Source of the DNA: an uncultured Sphingomonas sp.
Lineage (GTDB): Bacteria; Pseudomonadota; Alphaproteobacteria; Sphingomonadales; Sphingomonadaceae
Direction: 5' to 3'
Length of the DNA stretch: 39,126 bases
NCBI RefSeq assembly: GCF_936927845.1
Contig: NZ_CAKZHV010000045.1
Location: 1 to 39,126, forward strand
In this document: positions 1 to 8,792 of the stretch, one piece after another
Layout: every line of letters begins with the position of its first letter
Position numbering within the stretch: the stretch's first letter is position 1
The notes under the pieces: generated by a model
Databases searched by the model: none
What the model was told of the DNA's origin: nothing
The model's input: the letters and a program-made list of their open reading frames with translations, nothing else
Program-made: the position numbers and the translations under genes

Positions 1-111
1 AACACCTCCACTCTGGCACATCGATGCCGTCGGGGGGCGTCCACCCCATCAGATCACGACGCTCACATCAATGGGTCCTGACCCTAAAGGCGAGCAATAT
101 GTTAACTTTCC

Positions 112-143
112 TGTTATAGACCGGCTATAACACCTTGTTATGG
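112..143. promoter_or_regulatory. Operator-like palindrome plus extra half-site upstream of TonB receptor
   Basis: Positions 112-119 (TGTTATAG) and 125-132 (CTATAACA) form a perfect 8-bp inverted repeat around a 5-nt spacer. A third, direct half-site (TGTTATGG) lies at 136-143. The block sits about 120 bp before the receptor start, in AT-rich sequence unlike its GC-rich surroundings. Such an arrangement is usual for dimeric repressor or activator sites. No regulator gene is adjacent in the window, so the cognate protein is unknown. Confidence 0.45.
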
Positions 144-261
144 ACAGCGCTCCCCCGTGTTGAGTGGGCTCTACCAATAGGAAGGATTTCCGGGGCAGAG
201 CAGCCGCAATTTGACCACGATCCGCTGACCATATTTCCCCAAGTCGTCGAGGAGTGGGTGT

Positions 262-2880
262 TTGTTCAGTGATGAAGTATTGCCGATCGGTATCAGCCTA
301 CGTTTGCAGGGCGTGAGCTTGTCCCACGTTGGACTTCTTGTGCTGACAACGGTTGGCACCGTTCCACTTCGCGCCTCGGCCGAGCCACCTAGGGCCGAAA
401 ATCAGACGGTTGAAACTCGCGACAGTGACAAGTCGGTACGTGAGGGCGACGATATCATCGTGACTGGTCGACGAATCGCGGGTTCGGCCATTCGCGATGC
501 GGCACCGGTCGCCGTTCTAGACGCCGACGCGCTCCGCTCGCTTGGCGCAACCGATCTGCAGACGGTTATTAATCGCCTCAAGGCCCTCACCGAGTCGGCG
601 AGCGGCGGGGACCCTGTGATCCTGCTCAACGGTCGCCGCATATCGGGCTTCAGCGAATTGCGCAGCCTGCCGCCGGAGGCGTTCGAGCGGACCGAGATCC
701 TGCCCGAGCAGGAGGCCGCGCGCTTCGGTTTTCCGCCCACCGTCAAGGTGCTGAACCTCGTCACCAAGAAGCGCTACCGCGCGACGACCGCGAGACAGCT
801 CGTCGGCACGACGACCGAGGGCGGCGGGGAGACGAACTTCGCCGAGGCGACGCTCGCCAACATCGAGGGTGCGCGTCGAACCTCGCTCAGCGTGTCGCAC
901 CTGCGCCTCAATCCGATCCTGCAGGCGGAGCGCGACATCGCGCCCGACGCGAACGCGCGCTACGCACTTGGCGGCAACGTCGTCGGGGTAGACGGTGCGA
1001 GCCTCGATCCCGCGCTCGACGCGCTGGCAGGTCGCGCGGTCACCGCCGCGGCGGTCCCTGCCGATGCGGCCGCGCGCCGCCTGCTCTCGGGCTATCTGGC
1101 GGGCGCGAACCGGCTTGCGGTCACCGACATCGGCCGTTTCCGCACGATCAGGGACCGCAGTGACCGGATCAACGTCGACGGCACGCTCGCCGGACCGATC
1201 GCCGGCGCCGATGGCTCGATCAACCTGTCGATGGAGGCGCAGCGCTCGACGGGGCTGAACGGCTTGGCGCCCGCGCTGCTCGACGTGCCGGCGGATAGCG
1301 GCAGCCTGCCGTTCGCGAATGCGGTCCAGCTCTACCGCTATTTGCCGGGCGCGGTGCTGGGGCAGCGCAGCGACAGCCTGAATTTGCACGCGGGCACGAC
1401 GCTGCAGGGCGGCATCGGGCGGTGGAGCTGGAACGTGACGGGTGGCTACGACCGGCTGCGCAGCCGCGCCGCGTTTGAGCAGGGTTACGACCTGAGCGCG
1501 CTGCAGGCGCGCGTCGACGTGGGCGGTGATCCGCTGGCGCCCGTCGACCCGGCGCGAACGCGGCGGCTGGTCGCGCGCAGCGAGACGGTGACGAACACGC
1601 TGGTCGGCGCCGTGGTGCTGAACGGGCCGCTCGTGACGCTGCCCGCGGGCGAGGCGCAACTGACCGCGAGCCTCGACCATGCACGCTCGAGCGCGACGGG
1701 ACGCCAGCCCGGGGTAGAGGATGCGACGCTCGACCTGACGCGCACGACGACGTCGGCGCGCGTCAGCGTCGACCTGCCGATCACCTCGCCCGACCGCGAC
1801 GTGCTGGCGTTCGCCGGGCGGCTGTCGGCGAACGGCTCGATCGGGATCTCCGACGTGTCGCGCTTCGGACGGCTGGCGAGTTCGACGCTCGGGATCAACT
1901 GGACCCCGGTCAGGCGCGTGCAAGTGACCGCATCGCGCGACGACGCGCGCACCGCGCCCGACATCGCGCTGCTGACCGGCCCGATCACGACCGCGCCCAA
2001 CACGCCGTTCTTTGATTTCACCACCGGTCGCAGCGAGTTGGTCACGGTGCTGTCGGGTGGGAATCCCGATCTCGCCCCCGAACGCCGGCGCAGGACGACC
2101 GTCGCGGTGTCGGTACAGCCGGTCAGGGACAAGGAGGTGCGGCTCAACCTCGAATATGTGGACACGCGGATCAGCGACCAGACGACGACGCTCGGCGGCG
2201 TGACGCCCGATTTCCAGGCGGCGTTTCCGGGTGCGTTCCAGCGCGATCCCGCCGGGCGGCTGGCGCTGGTCGACCTGCGCGCGACCAATGTCGCGTTCGA
2301 GCGCGAGCGGCGCGTGCGCGCGACGTTAAACCTGTCGCTGCCGCTCGGGCCGAAGCCGCTGCCCGCGCCTGCTCCCGCGAAGGAGGGCCCGCCGCCCAAG
2401 CCGCCGAAGCCGCGGCCCACGATCAGCGCGACGATCGGCACGACCTACCGGATCGAGGACGTGCTGACGCTCCGCGCGGGTTTTCCCGCGCTCGACCTGC
2501 TCGACGGCGCGACGCTGACGGGCGTTGGGGGTCAACCTCGCTGGCAAGGGGACATTGACATCCGGGGAAATTACGGGCCCGCAAGCATTGGAGTATACGG
2601 AACAATGCAGGGTGCCACCCGCATCCGCAGCGACATTGCCGCGTCTGACCTACGCTTTTCCGGGCGGGTCTGGCTCGTCCCCTTCCTCAACCTCAACGTC
2701 GACAAGATCGTCGGGCGACCGTGGGCGAAACAGATGTCGCTCCAGTTCACGGTCGAGAATCTGTTGAACGACCGCATTGACGTGCGCGACCGGAATGGTC
2801 GGATACCCGATCGCTTCCAGAGCGCGTACATCGATCCCGAGGGGCGATCGGTCCGGCTGGGGGTGCGTAAGATATTCTAA
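262..2880 (+). CDS. TonB-dependent outer-membrane receptor
   Basis: An 872-residue outer-membrane receptor, probably importing a ligand through the TonB-ExbBD system. The TTG start is chosen because GAGGAG (249-254) lies 7 nt upstream. A hydrophobic stretch at about residues 22-40 ending in an ASA-type site resembles a signal peptide. DDIIVTGRR marks the start of the plug, and the plug region contains VILLNGRRISGF and a following Phe/Gly-rich patch, both typical of sphingomonad receptors. The rest is beta-barrel-like, with a Pro-rich insert (about residues 695-715), and the protein ends in Phe, as barrels usually do. The IS481 element begins 2 bp after the stop codon, and a decayed S9 peptidase follows it. 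The ligand cannot be read from sequence. The family call is firm, the substrate is not known. Confidence 0.88.
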   Translation: MFSDEVLPIGISLRLQGVSLSHVGLLVLTTVGTVPLRASAEPPRAENQTVETRDSDKSVREGDDIIVTGRRIAGSAIRDAAPVAVLDADALRSLGATDLQTVINRLKALTESASGGDPVILLNGRRISGFSELRSLPPEAFERTEILPEQEAARFGFPPTVKVLNLVTKKRYRATTARQLVGTTTEGGGETNFAEATLANIEGARRTSLSVSHLRLNPILQAERDIAPDANARYALGGNVVGVDGASLDPALDALAGRAVTAAAVPADAAARRLLSGYLAGANRLAVTDIGRFRTIRDRSDRINVDGTLAGPIAGADGSINLSMEAQRSTGLNGLAPALLDVPADSGSLPFANAVQLYRYLPGAVLGQRSDSLNLHAGTTLQGGIGRWSWNVTGGYDRLRSRAAFEQGYDLSALQARVDVGGDPLAPVDPARTRRLVARSETVTNTLVGAVVLNGPLVTLPAGEAQLTASLDHARSSATGRQPGVEDATLDLTRTTTSARVSVDLPITSPDRDVLAFAGRLSANGSIGISDVSRFGRLASSTLGINWTPVRRVQVTASRDDARTAPDIALLTGPITTAPNTPFFDFTTGRSELVTVLSGGNPDLAPERRRRTTVAVSVQPVRDKEVRLNLEYVDTRISDQTTTLGGVTPDFQAAFPGAFQRDPAGRLALVDLRATNVAFERERRVRATLNLSLPLGPKPLPAPAPAKEGPPPKPPKPRPTISATIGTTYRIEDVLTLRAGFPALDLLDGATLTGVGGQPRWQGDIDIRGNYGPASIGVYGTMQGATRIRSDIAASDLRFSGRVWLVPFLNLNVDKIVGRPWAKQMSLQFTVENLLNDRIDVRDRNGRIPDRFQSAYIDPEGRSVRLGVRKIF

Positions 2881-2881
2881 G

Positions 2882-3892
2882 TGTTTGATCCCACGGTTTG
2901 ATGGTGCGATCCTTTCGTTGGAATGGAAGGAAGCCGTATGGGACAGGTACGTCATGGGTGCGCCACGACCACGCACGCCGTCCGAGCAGCAATACAGCGA
3001 TCGCAAGCTTCGCTCGCGACGCTGAGCCGTGAGCTGGGGATCAACCCGAAGACGGTGGCGAAGTGGCGTAAGAGGGCGACGGTCGAGGACTTGAAGACCG
3101 GGCCGAAGGCCCCTCATTCAACGACCTTGTCCCAAGCGGAGGAGGCAATGGTAGTGGCGTTCCGGCGGCACACGCTGCTGCCGCTCGACGACTGCCTCTA
3201 TGCGTTGCAGCCATCGATCCCTCATCTGACCCGGTCAGCGCTGCATCGTTGCCTCCAGCGGCACGGCATCTCCCGCCTGCCGGATATCGAGGGCGAAAAA
3301 CCGAAGCGACAACGCTTCAAGCGCTACCCAATTGGCTTCTTCCACATCGATATCGCCGAGGTGCAGACCGCCGAAGGCAAACTGTACCTGTTCGTCGGCA
3401 TCGACCGCACCAGCAAGTTCGCGGTCACCCAGCTGGTCGACAAGGCCGATAGGCGAACGGCTTGGGAGTTCCTCGAGCACCTGCTGAAAGCCGTACCCTA
3501 CCGCATCCACACCATTCTGACGGACAATGGCATTCAGTTCGCCGAGCAGCCCCGTAACCGAAACACCGCCTGGTCCCGCCAAATGCGCTTCGACATGATC
3601 TGCGAGGCCAACGACATCGAGCACCGGCTCACCAAACCGAACCACCCATGGACCAACGGTCAGGTCGAGCGGATGAACCGGACCATCAAGGAGGCGACGG
3701 TCAAACGTTTTCACTACCAGAGCCACGACCAGCTAAGGACGCACCTCGACGACTTCATGGCCGCCTACAATTTCGCTCGCCGGCTCAAGACCCTCAGCGG
3801 CCTCACCCCCTACGAATACATCGCCAGGATCTGGACGTCTGAGCCAGACCGGTTCATCGTCGACCCGATCCACCAGATGCCGGGACTAAACA
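2882..3892 (+). mobile_element. IS481-family insertion sequence
   Basis: The element is bounded by imperfect terminal inverted repeats: TGTTTGATCCC at 2882-2892 and, on the other strand, TGTTTAGTCCC at 3882-3892 (9 of 11 match). It contains one transposase gene whose last codons run through the right repeat. The flanks TCTAAG (left) and CCTAGG (right) resemble the CTAG-type target preferred by IS481 but are not an identical duplication. This suggests decay of the duplication, or loss of adjacent DNA by IS-mediated deletion. Ends were chosen by eye from the repeats. Confidence 0.72.
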
Positions 3893-3897
3893 CCTAG
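2938..3897 (+). CDS. IS481-family DDE transposase
   Basis: A complete transposase of 319 residues if the ATG at 2938 is used; an in-frame ATG at 2923 would add five residues. An N-terminal helix-turn-helix (about residues 22-48, LSRELGINPKTVAKW) is followed by an rve-type integrase core. The presumed catalytic triad is D138 (in FHIDIAEV), D196 (in LTDNG) and E244 (in NGQVERMNRT). Length and motif order fit the IS481 family, and no frameshift is seen, so the element may still be active. The coding region overlaps the right terminal repeat and stops 5 bp beyond it, so the last codon and stop come from flanking DNA. Confidence 0.9.
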   Translation: MGQVRHGCATTTHAVRAAIQRSQASLATLSRELGINPKTVAKWRKRATVEDLKTGPKAPHSTTLSQAEEAMVVAFRRHTLLPLDDCLYALQPSIPHLTRSALHRCLQRHGISRLPDIEGEKPKRQRFKRYPIGFFHIDIAEVQTAEGKLYLFVGIDRTSKFAVTQLVDKADRRTAWEFLEHLLKAVPYRIHTILTDNGIQFAEQPRNRNTAWSRQMRFDMICEANDIEHRLTKPNHPWTNGQVERMNRTIKEATVKRFHYQSHDQLRTHLDDFMAAYNFARRLKTLSGLTPYEYIARIWTSEPDRFIVDPIHQMPGLNT

Positions 3898-5321
3898 GGC
3901 CGGGCGCGACCCGACGAGATCCGGATGAAGAAGGAGCCCGTTCGCACGCACCACTCTGGCTCGACGGATCCCGCCTCGTGCTGCGGAGGGCGGGCGGAAC
4001 CTAGCGCGTCCTCGACAGCAAGGGCGGACGGACAGACGTAGCGGCGCCTCCTAACGGCGCGTCACCGACCAGGCTGGTCCGCAACGACGAGGGTAAGCTC
4101 GTCGGTCTCGTCGGCAGCGAGTTGGTCCGGCTTGATCCTGAAAGAGCCGCGTTGACGCGAGTTCGCGTCCTCGACGGGAAGGTGTCCTTCGCGATCGACG
4201 AGGATCAGGCAAAGCCTGCCAGCAGGTGTCTCGTCTCTGTGGAACGCCCTGGCGCCTCAGCGGCGCTCGCCGTGCTGAACACGACCTCGGGCGAGATCGG
4301 TTCCGAGGCGCCTGTGCGCACCGGAGAGATCGTCGACGCCCAGGCGGACACCGGCATGGTCGTCTACGAACAAACCGGGCATACCGGGTTGCGCGTCGAG
4401 CAAGTGAGCCTCGCCACTGGCGCATGCCTGCGCCTCCTCGCCCTCAATTCCCATCTCGGCAAAGTGACCTGGGGTGAGCGCCGCCTCATCAGGTACACGG
4501 ACGACCGAGGAATCGAGCTGAACGCTGCCGTGCTGCTGCCACCGGGCTTCGAAGCTGGCCGTCGCTATCCGACCCTGGTCTGGGTGTACGGCGGACACTA
4601 GGTCCCGCCGGACCTCCACGACGAGTACATGATCTCTCCTTCGATGCCGGGCATCTTCAACCTAAATCTGTACGCTGCCAAGGGTTACGTCGTGCTTGTT
4701 CCGTCCATACCCCTGGACGGGCCAAATGGGCGAAGCGACGTGCTCCAACGCATTCCGGACGGCGTGCTTCCGGCCGTCGACAGACTGGTCGCCCTCGGCA
4801 TCGTGGATCCGAACCGACTTGGAGTGCTTGGACAGAGTTTCGGAGGATACAGCGTCTATTCGCTCGTCGGCCAGACGGACCGCTTCAAGGCGGGGGTCGC
4901 GATCGCCGGAGACACCGATCTCGCCGCGACCTTCGAAGAGTTCGATCCTACCTCACGCGGCTATCCCGGCATCGAGCACGAGAAGTCAGACAACTGGCTG
5001 ATCGCCGATCAGTTCGGACTGCCCTCTCCTCCATGGCGGGACGAGGAGCGGTATTCGCGCAATTCGCCGATCAGCTTCGTCGATCGCGTCAACACGCCGC
5101 TGCTGATGATACATGGCGACTTGGACATCCGAAGCGCGCCTTCGCAGGCCGAACGGTTCTTCTACGCGCTGTATGCACAAGGCAAGACGGCCGAGCTCGT
5201 GCGCTACGGCGGCGAGAGCCACAGCCTGGCGCAGTCTCCCGCCAACGTCAGGGACGCGTTCGAACGGATCATCGGCTGGTTCGCCCGATACATTCCGAAG
5301 TCCCGCTCGCCGGAGCTCTGA
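3893..5321 (+). pseudogene. S9-family (prolyl oligopeptidase-like) peptidase, truncated, two in-frame stops
   Basis: One reading frame from the IS edge to 5321 reads as a serine peptidase of the S9 family, but it is broken by TAG at 4002-4004 and TAG at 4599-4601. Its N-terminal part is missing: about 475 codons remain of a family usually 600-700 long. The upstream part looks like the beta-propeller. The downstream part keeps the whole alpha/beta-hydrolase triad: Ser in GQSFGGYS (codon 4836-4838), Asp in HGDLDIRSAP, and His in GGESHSL. The second stop falls just after the VWVYGGH strand of the hydrolase domain. Internal starts could still give a 230-residue hydrolase fragment (4629-5321). S9 peptidases beside TonB receptors occur in sphingomonads, including lasso-peptide isopeptidases; that assignment is only a possibility here. 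Confidence 0.82.
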
Positions 5322-5530
5322 CCAAGGTCGCGGCTCCAGTGGTATGAAGTCGGCGTAGCTTCTTCGATGGAGCGCTTCGTTCGTTCGAAGGTTTGGGCCG
5401 AGGCGCCGCACCTAAAGCTTTCGACGGAGAGCGGCGGAAAGGCGCAGCTCGGTACGTTCTTCCCACGAGCAGGCTGAGCTGAAGTGCGTCGGTCTCGACA
5501 GCAAACAGGAGGTGGCAGGCCGACGACCGC

Positions 5531-6001
5531 TCACTGTCGCGGCGAAGACGTGGGTTCGAGGCGTGCGATCGATCCGTCGTCAAAACGGATAGTAAGCGTC
5601 TTCTCCCCGATCAACCAAGTCGTCGCGTGCACCATGCCTTCCCAGAAGCGATTGCCCAGGCTCATGCTCGACCGGTCGGCGCAGCCCATAGTCGTGGTGA
5701 TGGTGACCCCCGCCACGTTGCGACGGAAGGTGCCTTCACCCTCCCGCGCGTCGCCCTGCCAGAGGATCTCCTCGCCGCCCACATGGTTGCACGCCGAGGT
5801 TCCGCGAACCGTATGATCGGGAGCAAGCTGGATCGTCGCCGCCTCCGGTCGCGTCCTCGGAACTGCCCGGTCGTTGAAATCCCGCAGTGCCCAGATCCTC
5901 GTGTCCGCCCGTCCGGCTGCCGTGAGGTCGTCGTTCAACCGCATCGGGCTGCAGCCCGAAACGGCGATCAGCAGCAACGCTCTGAACGGGACATCGCTCA
6001 T
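5531..6001 (-). CDS. META-domain (HslJ-like) lipoprotein
   Basis: A 156-residue protein starting at the ATG complementary to 5999-6001, preceded by AGGAG with 7-nt spacing. The N-terminus is hydrophobic and ends in a lipobox (VSGC at about residues 14-17), which predicts an acylated periplasmic lipoprotein. The body carries META-domain features: a Trp-Ala-Leu-Arg opening, a GTSACNHVGG turn, and a TITTTMGCAD stretch with the typical T-x-M-x-C pattern. Members of this family are small envelope proteins often linked to stress. It stands alone on the minus strand between the peptidase remnant and a plus-strand secreted protein. Domain call is fairly sure; the precise role is unknown. Confidence 0.75.
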   Translation of the reverse strand: MSDVPFRALLLIAVSGCSPMRLNDDLTAAGRADTRIWALRDFNDRAVPRTRPEAATIQLAPDHTVRGTSACNHVGGEEILWQGDAREGEGTFRRNVAGVTITTTMGCADRSSMSLGNRFWEGMVHATTWLIGEKTLTIRFDDGSIARLEPTSSPRQ

Positions 6002-6248
6002 GAGCTCACTCCTATCACGTGCCCTCCGCGACCGCGATGGACGATCGTCCGGCCAGAAGCCCGCAGCATCCGTTCGCATCATTACACCCGCAGGAAACTG
6101 AGGTGCGAAACGCCGAGACCGCTCGTAGCTCAGGCCTGCCGTTCCGATAAGGCTTGGCTTGGAGGGGACTGCTGGTACGATCCGTCGTGTCAGCCCTGAT
6201 CCACGGCCGATCAGGGTGGGCTCGTTCTCCGAAAGGTAAGCACCCGCG

Positions 6249-6827
6249 ATGATCATGTCCGCACTGGCACTAGCCTCGGCGCTCACTCTTGCGCCAGCCA
6301 CCGACGCTGGGAAGGAATGTGCCCACGACAGGTCCGCGATGCTTGCCCTCAACCTGCCGGCGTTCGACCAGGACCCAGCCGGCGGGTGGCGGTCGCTGGA
6401 GGCGCGTGGATGCGTCGTGGAGGCCGCCGACGCCATCCGCGACTGGCGCGCGGCGCATGTCAGCATGGGGCCGGCCGACACTTTGCTGGCGTGGCACGAG
6501 GGGCAGCTGAGAGCCGATGCCGGCCAGTACGCCGCTGCCGTCACGCTCCTTGAAGCGGGAAGGCATCCGGCCGCCGATGATGCGAAATGGGGATGGAACC
6601 TCTACGTGGACGGGACCGTCGCCTTCCTACGTGGCGACCGCCGCGGACTCGACGTCGCTCGCGCCAGGCTTGCCGCCCTGCCGCGTCCGCCCGAGCTCAA
6701 GGACGCGGTCGGCGCAGATGGCAGACCAAGAGCCGTCCGCTGGCCCATGAACATGGGCGTTCTCGACAATCTCCTCCGTTGCTGGGGGCGGAGCTACAAG
6801 GTGGCGTATCGCTGCCCCGCGCCGTGA
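6249..6827 (+). CDS. Secreted protein of unknown function
   Basis: A 192-residue protein with a short hydrophobic leader (SALALASALTLAPATDA) that predicts export. The mature part is Ala/Trp/Arg-rich and mostly helical, with phrases such as WRAAHVSMGPADTLLAWHEG and GQYAAAVTLLEAG that recall helical repeat (TPR-like) hairpins. Conserved Cys occur at about residues 24, 52, 178 and 189. The start ATG at 6249 has only a distant AAGG; a second in-frame ATG lies at 6255. No named family is recognised. It lies 173 bp upstream of the next two coupled genes on the same strand and may share their transcript. Confidence 0.55.
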   Translation: MIMSALALASALTLAPATDAGKECAHDRSAMLALNLPAFDQDPAGGWRSLEARGCVVEAADAIRDWRAAHVSMGPADTLLAWHEGQLRADAGQYAAAVTLLEAGRHPAADDAKWGWNLYVDGTVAFLRGDRRGLDVARARLAALPRPPELKDAVGADGRPRAVRWPMNMGVLDNLLRCWGRSYKVAYRCPAP

Positions 6828-7000
6828 GAAAAGGCGCGCGCGGCTGGCGACATTCGTCCGCGGCCCTGCCCGGCGAGCCGGAGGCGACGCATGGCCAGGC
6901 CGAACGAAGCGCTTCTCGTCCGAACGGAGACAATCGCCGCGACGAGCCTCCGAATGGACACGATGGACCGGTCTTCTGCGATCTTCACGGGAGTGCAACG

Positions 7001-7999
7001 ATGCGACGAGCGATCACCGTCCTGGCCGCCACCCTGCTGAGCGGGAACGCGCATCCGCCCGGTGAACGTGTCGTGGATGGCGACGGGATCATCGTCGTCG
7101 GTCTCGATGGCAGGCCGATCCGTCTGCGCGTCGATCCGGCGGCACCCGGCATGCCGCTCCTTTCCGAGGATTTCGCGAAGCAACGCGGCTTCAGGACGAA
7201 CAGGTCGCTAGGCATCGGCTACGGCTTCCGTATCGGCCCGACCACGGTCATGTCCCGGACGAGGGTCGCCAGCATCGACTACGGCGACAAGCCGTCGAAG
7301 CAGCGGATCGGCTGGACGCGGCGGCCGTTCGCGGTGATCGCGGACGGATCGGTTGGACCGGGCGGCCTGCCCGAATCGATTGTACGGTTCGCTCTGCGAC
7401 CCCTGCAGCCTGGGGAGCGGACGATCACGATGAGGATGGAGCGTCCGGGCTTCACCAAGACGCTGTTCGGCGACGGTTGGGCGCCGTCGATCGGAGTCAT
7501 CGACGTGGCCGGGACGCCGATGCGCATACGCTTCGATCCCCACCATCCACGGACGCTCGCCACCGCCGGTGCCGCGGCGCGGCTCGCCGAGGCCTATGGC
7601 GGCACGTTGTCGGGAGCGGCAACGCCCACCGAGATCTTCTTCGGCGTCGAACGCCCGGTCCGCGGCATGACGCTGGACCGGCCGCTGGCGATCGGTCCGC
7701 TGTCCATCGACCGTCTGGGCGTCCGGGTCGGCGACTTCGGAGGCACCGACGCGATCCCGGACGCGGACAGGCCGTCGCCAGCCAGCGATCCGGACGAGAT
7801 CGTGGTGACCGCCAGAGGAAGGAAGCGCGACGCGCGGCACGACACCGTATCGATCGGCGCCGACCAGCTCAGCCAATGCTCATCCATCGTGTTTGACAAG
7901 ACGGCGCAGGAGATACGACTAAGCTGCTCTGACACCTGGGCAACTCGCCGGTCAGCCCGGAGTCCATCGTCCGGTCATCACGGGAGGATTGTATCGTGA
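7001..7999 (+). CDS. Secreted retropepsin-like duplicated protein (possible inactive aspartyl protease)
   Basis: A 332-residue protein. The ATG at 7001 is chosen over longer upstream starts because GGGAG lies 7 nt before it and a leader peptide (ITVLAATLLSGNA) follows. Two similar halves are visible: IIVVGLDGRPIRLRVDPAAP near residue 30, then IGVIDVAGTPMRIRFDPHHP near residue 165. Each resembles the first strand pair of a retropepsin-type aspartyl protease, but the catalytic D-[ST]-G is replaced by D-P. A stretch DEIVVTARG follows, then a tail with paired Cys. The gene overlaps the next one by 4 bp. The fold assignment is an inference from the repeated pattern, and loss of catalysis is likely if it is right. 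Confidence 0.55.
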   Translation: MRRAITVLAATLLSGNAHPPGERVVDGDGIIVVGLDGRPIRLRVDPAAPGMPLLSEDFAKQRGFRTNRSLGIGYGFRIGPTTVMSRTRVASIDYGDKPSKQRIGWTRRPFAVIADGSVGPGGLPESIVRFALRPLQPGERTITMRMERPGFTKTLFGDGWAPSIGVIDVAGTPMRIRFDPHHPRTLATAGAAARLAEAYGGTLSGAATPTEIFFGVERPVRGMTLDRPLAIGPLSIDRLGVRVGDFGGTDAIPDADRPSPASDPDEIVVTARGRKRDARHDTVSIGADQLSQCSSIVFDKTAQEIRLSCSDTWATRRSARSPSSGHHGRIVS

Positions 8000-8463
8000 T
8001 CCAGGTCGCGCTGTCCGTGCTGCTCATCGCATCGGCGATCCAGGACGACGGCGATGGCGCGCCCTTGGCTACACGGAATCTCGAGGTCGACGGGTGGTAC
8101 TGCGACAGTGACGATTGTTCGTCGACGTCGCAGGACATCGACCGGCCGCTGCGGTTCGATCAGGCGAGATCGCATATCAAGCTGACGAAAGCAGAGTCGC
8201 TTCCAGAGGACTGGACCGTCATCATGCAGTGCAGGGTCACGCGTCGGCGCCTGTCCACATGCCGGGTCGTTTCGGACACCTCCGAGTTTTCGAAGGCGAC
8301 GCCAATCGCCAGAACACTGGCGGACGCCTTACGTGTCGTCTCCGATCCCAAAGGTGAACAGGAAGGCCGGACGCAGGCCATCCTGAGCATCATGTACTCT
8401 CCGGGAGAATGCGGGTGGCGATGCATACCAATTCCAGTCCCGTCTGCAGGATCCGGCAAGTAG
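7996..8463 (+). CDS. Secreted TonB-C-like protein of unknown function
   Basis: A 155-residue protein that starts with GTG inside the stop of the preceding gene (GTGA at 7996-7999), so translation is probably coupled; GAGG lies just upstream. The N-terminus (VALSVLLIASAI) looks like a short signal peptide. The region from about residue 70, with DWTVIMQCRVTRRRLSTC and later ATPIARTLADALRV, follows the pattern of TonB C-terminal-like domains (V-x-C-x-V-x(3)-G-x-L-x(2)-C-x-V). A WRC near the C-terminus adds another Cys. No membrane anchor or Pro-rich linker of a true TonB is present, so it is more likely a periplasmic relative. Function is unknown. Confidence 0.5.
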   Translation: MIQVALSVLLIASAIQDDGDGAPLATRNLEVDGWYCDSDDCSSTSQDIDRPLRFDQARSHIKLTKAESLPEDWTVIMQCRVTRRRLSTCRVVSDTSEFSKATPIARTLADALRVVSDPKGEQEGRTQAILSIMYSPGECGWRCIPIPVPSAGSGK

Positions 8464-8792
8464 CAACCGCGCTCTCGACATCCCCTTCCTCCACCGTGAC
8501 GTCGCGCTCCCCCAACGCGACGACGTGACCCAAAGACGGTCGTTCAGGCCACCTTTCGCGCTTCCCAATCTCAGACATTCGTTCATCGGGCCTGTTCGAC
8601 CGACCGCGATGGCCGGGAAAATGGGACCATTCCGCCGTTCCCACGCAGATGCCGAGCGGCATATCTTGTTAGAAGCCGACGCTAAACGCTCGCCTGACCT
8701 GTCGCACGTTAAGGCCGAGGGGTGCGTGCGTCGTTCGTACGAAGCGCAGACGATCGATGTGGCTGAAGCATCGACCTGCCCCCCCACCGGCC
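8464..8792. other. 329-bp gap between convergent genes, no supported gene
   Basis: This stretch separates the plus-strand TonB-C-like gene from the minus-strand HEPN gene. A minus-strand reading frame (8390-8662, 90 codons) crosses it, but it overlaps the upstream gene and has no recognisable domain. No clear terminator hairpin with a T-run was found. Confidence 0.4.

Noticed and set aside
517..1923. Long minus-strand frame (468 codons) opposite the TonB receptor
   Set aside because: It has a highly Arg/Ala-biased translation without domains and lies fully inside the receptor gene, which has clear motifs in its own frame; a shadow of a GC-rich gene.
6002..6544. N-terminal extension of the META-domain protein
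   Set aside because: The longer frame lacks protein character upstream, overlaps the opposite-strand secreted gene, and the internal ATG has AGGAG and a lipobox signal peptide.
6587..7000. Upstream extension of the retropepsin-like gene
   Set aside because: It overlaps the preceding secreted gene in another frame and has low-complexity Arg-rich translation; the ATG at 7001 has a good ribosome-binding site and signal peptide.
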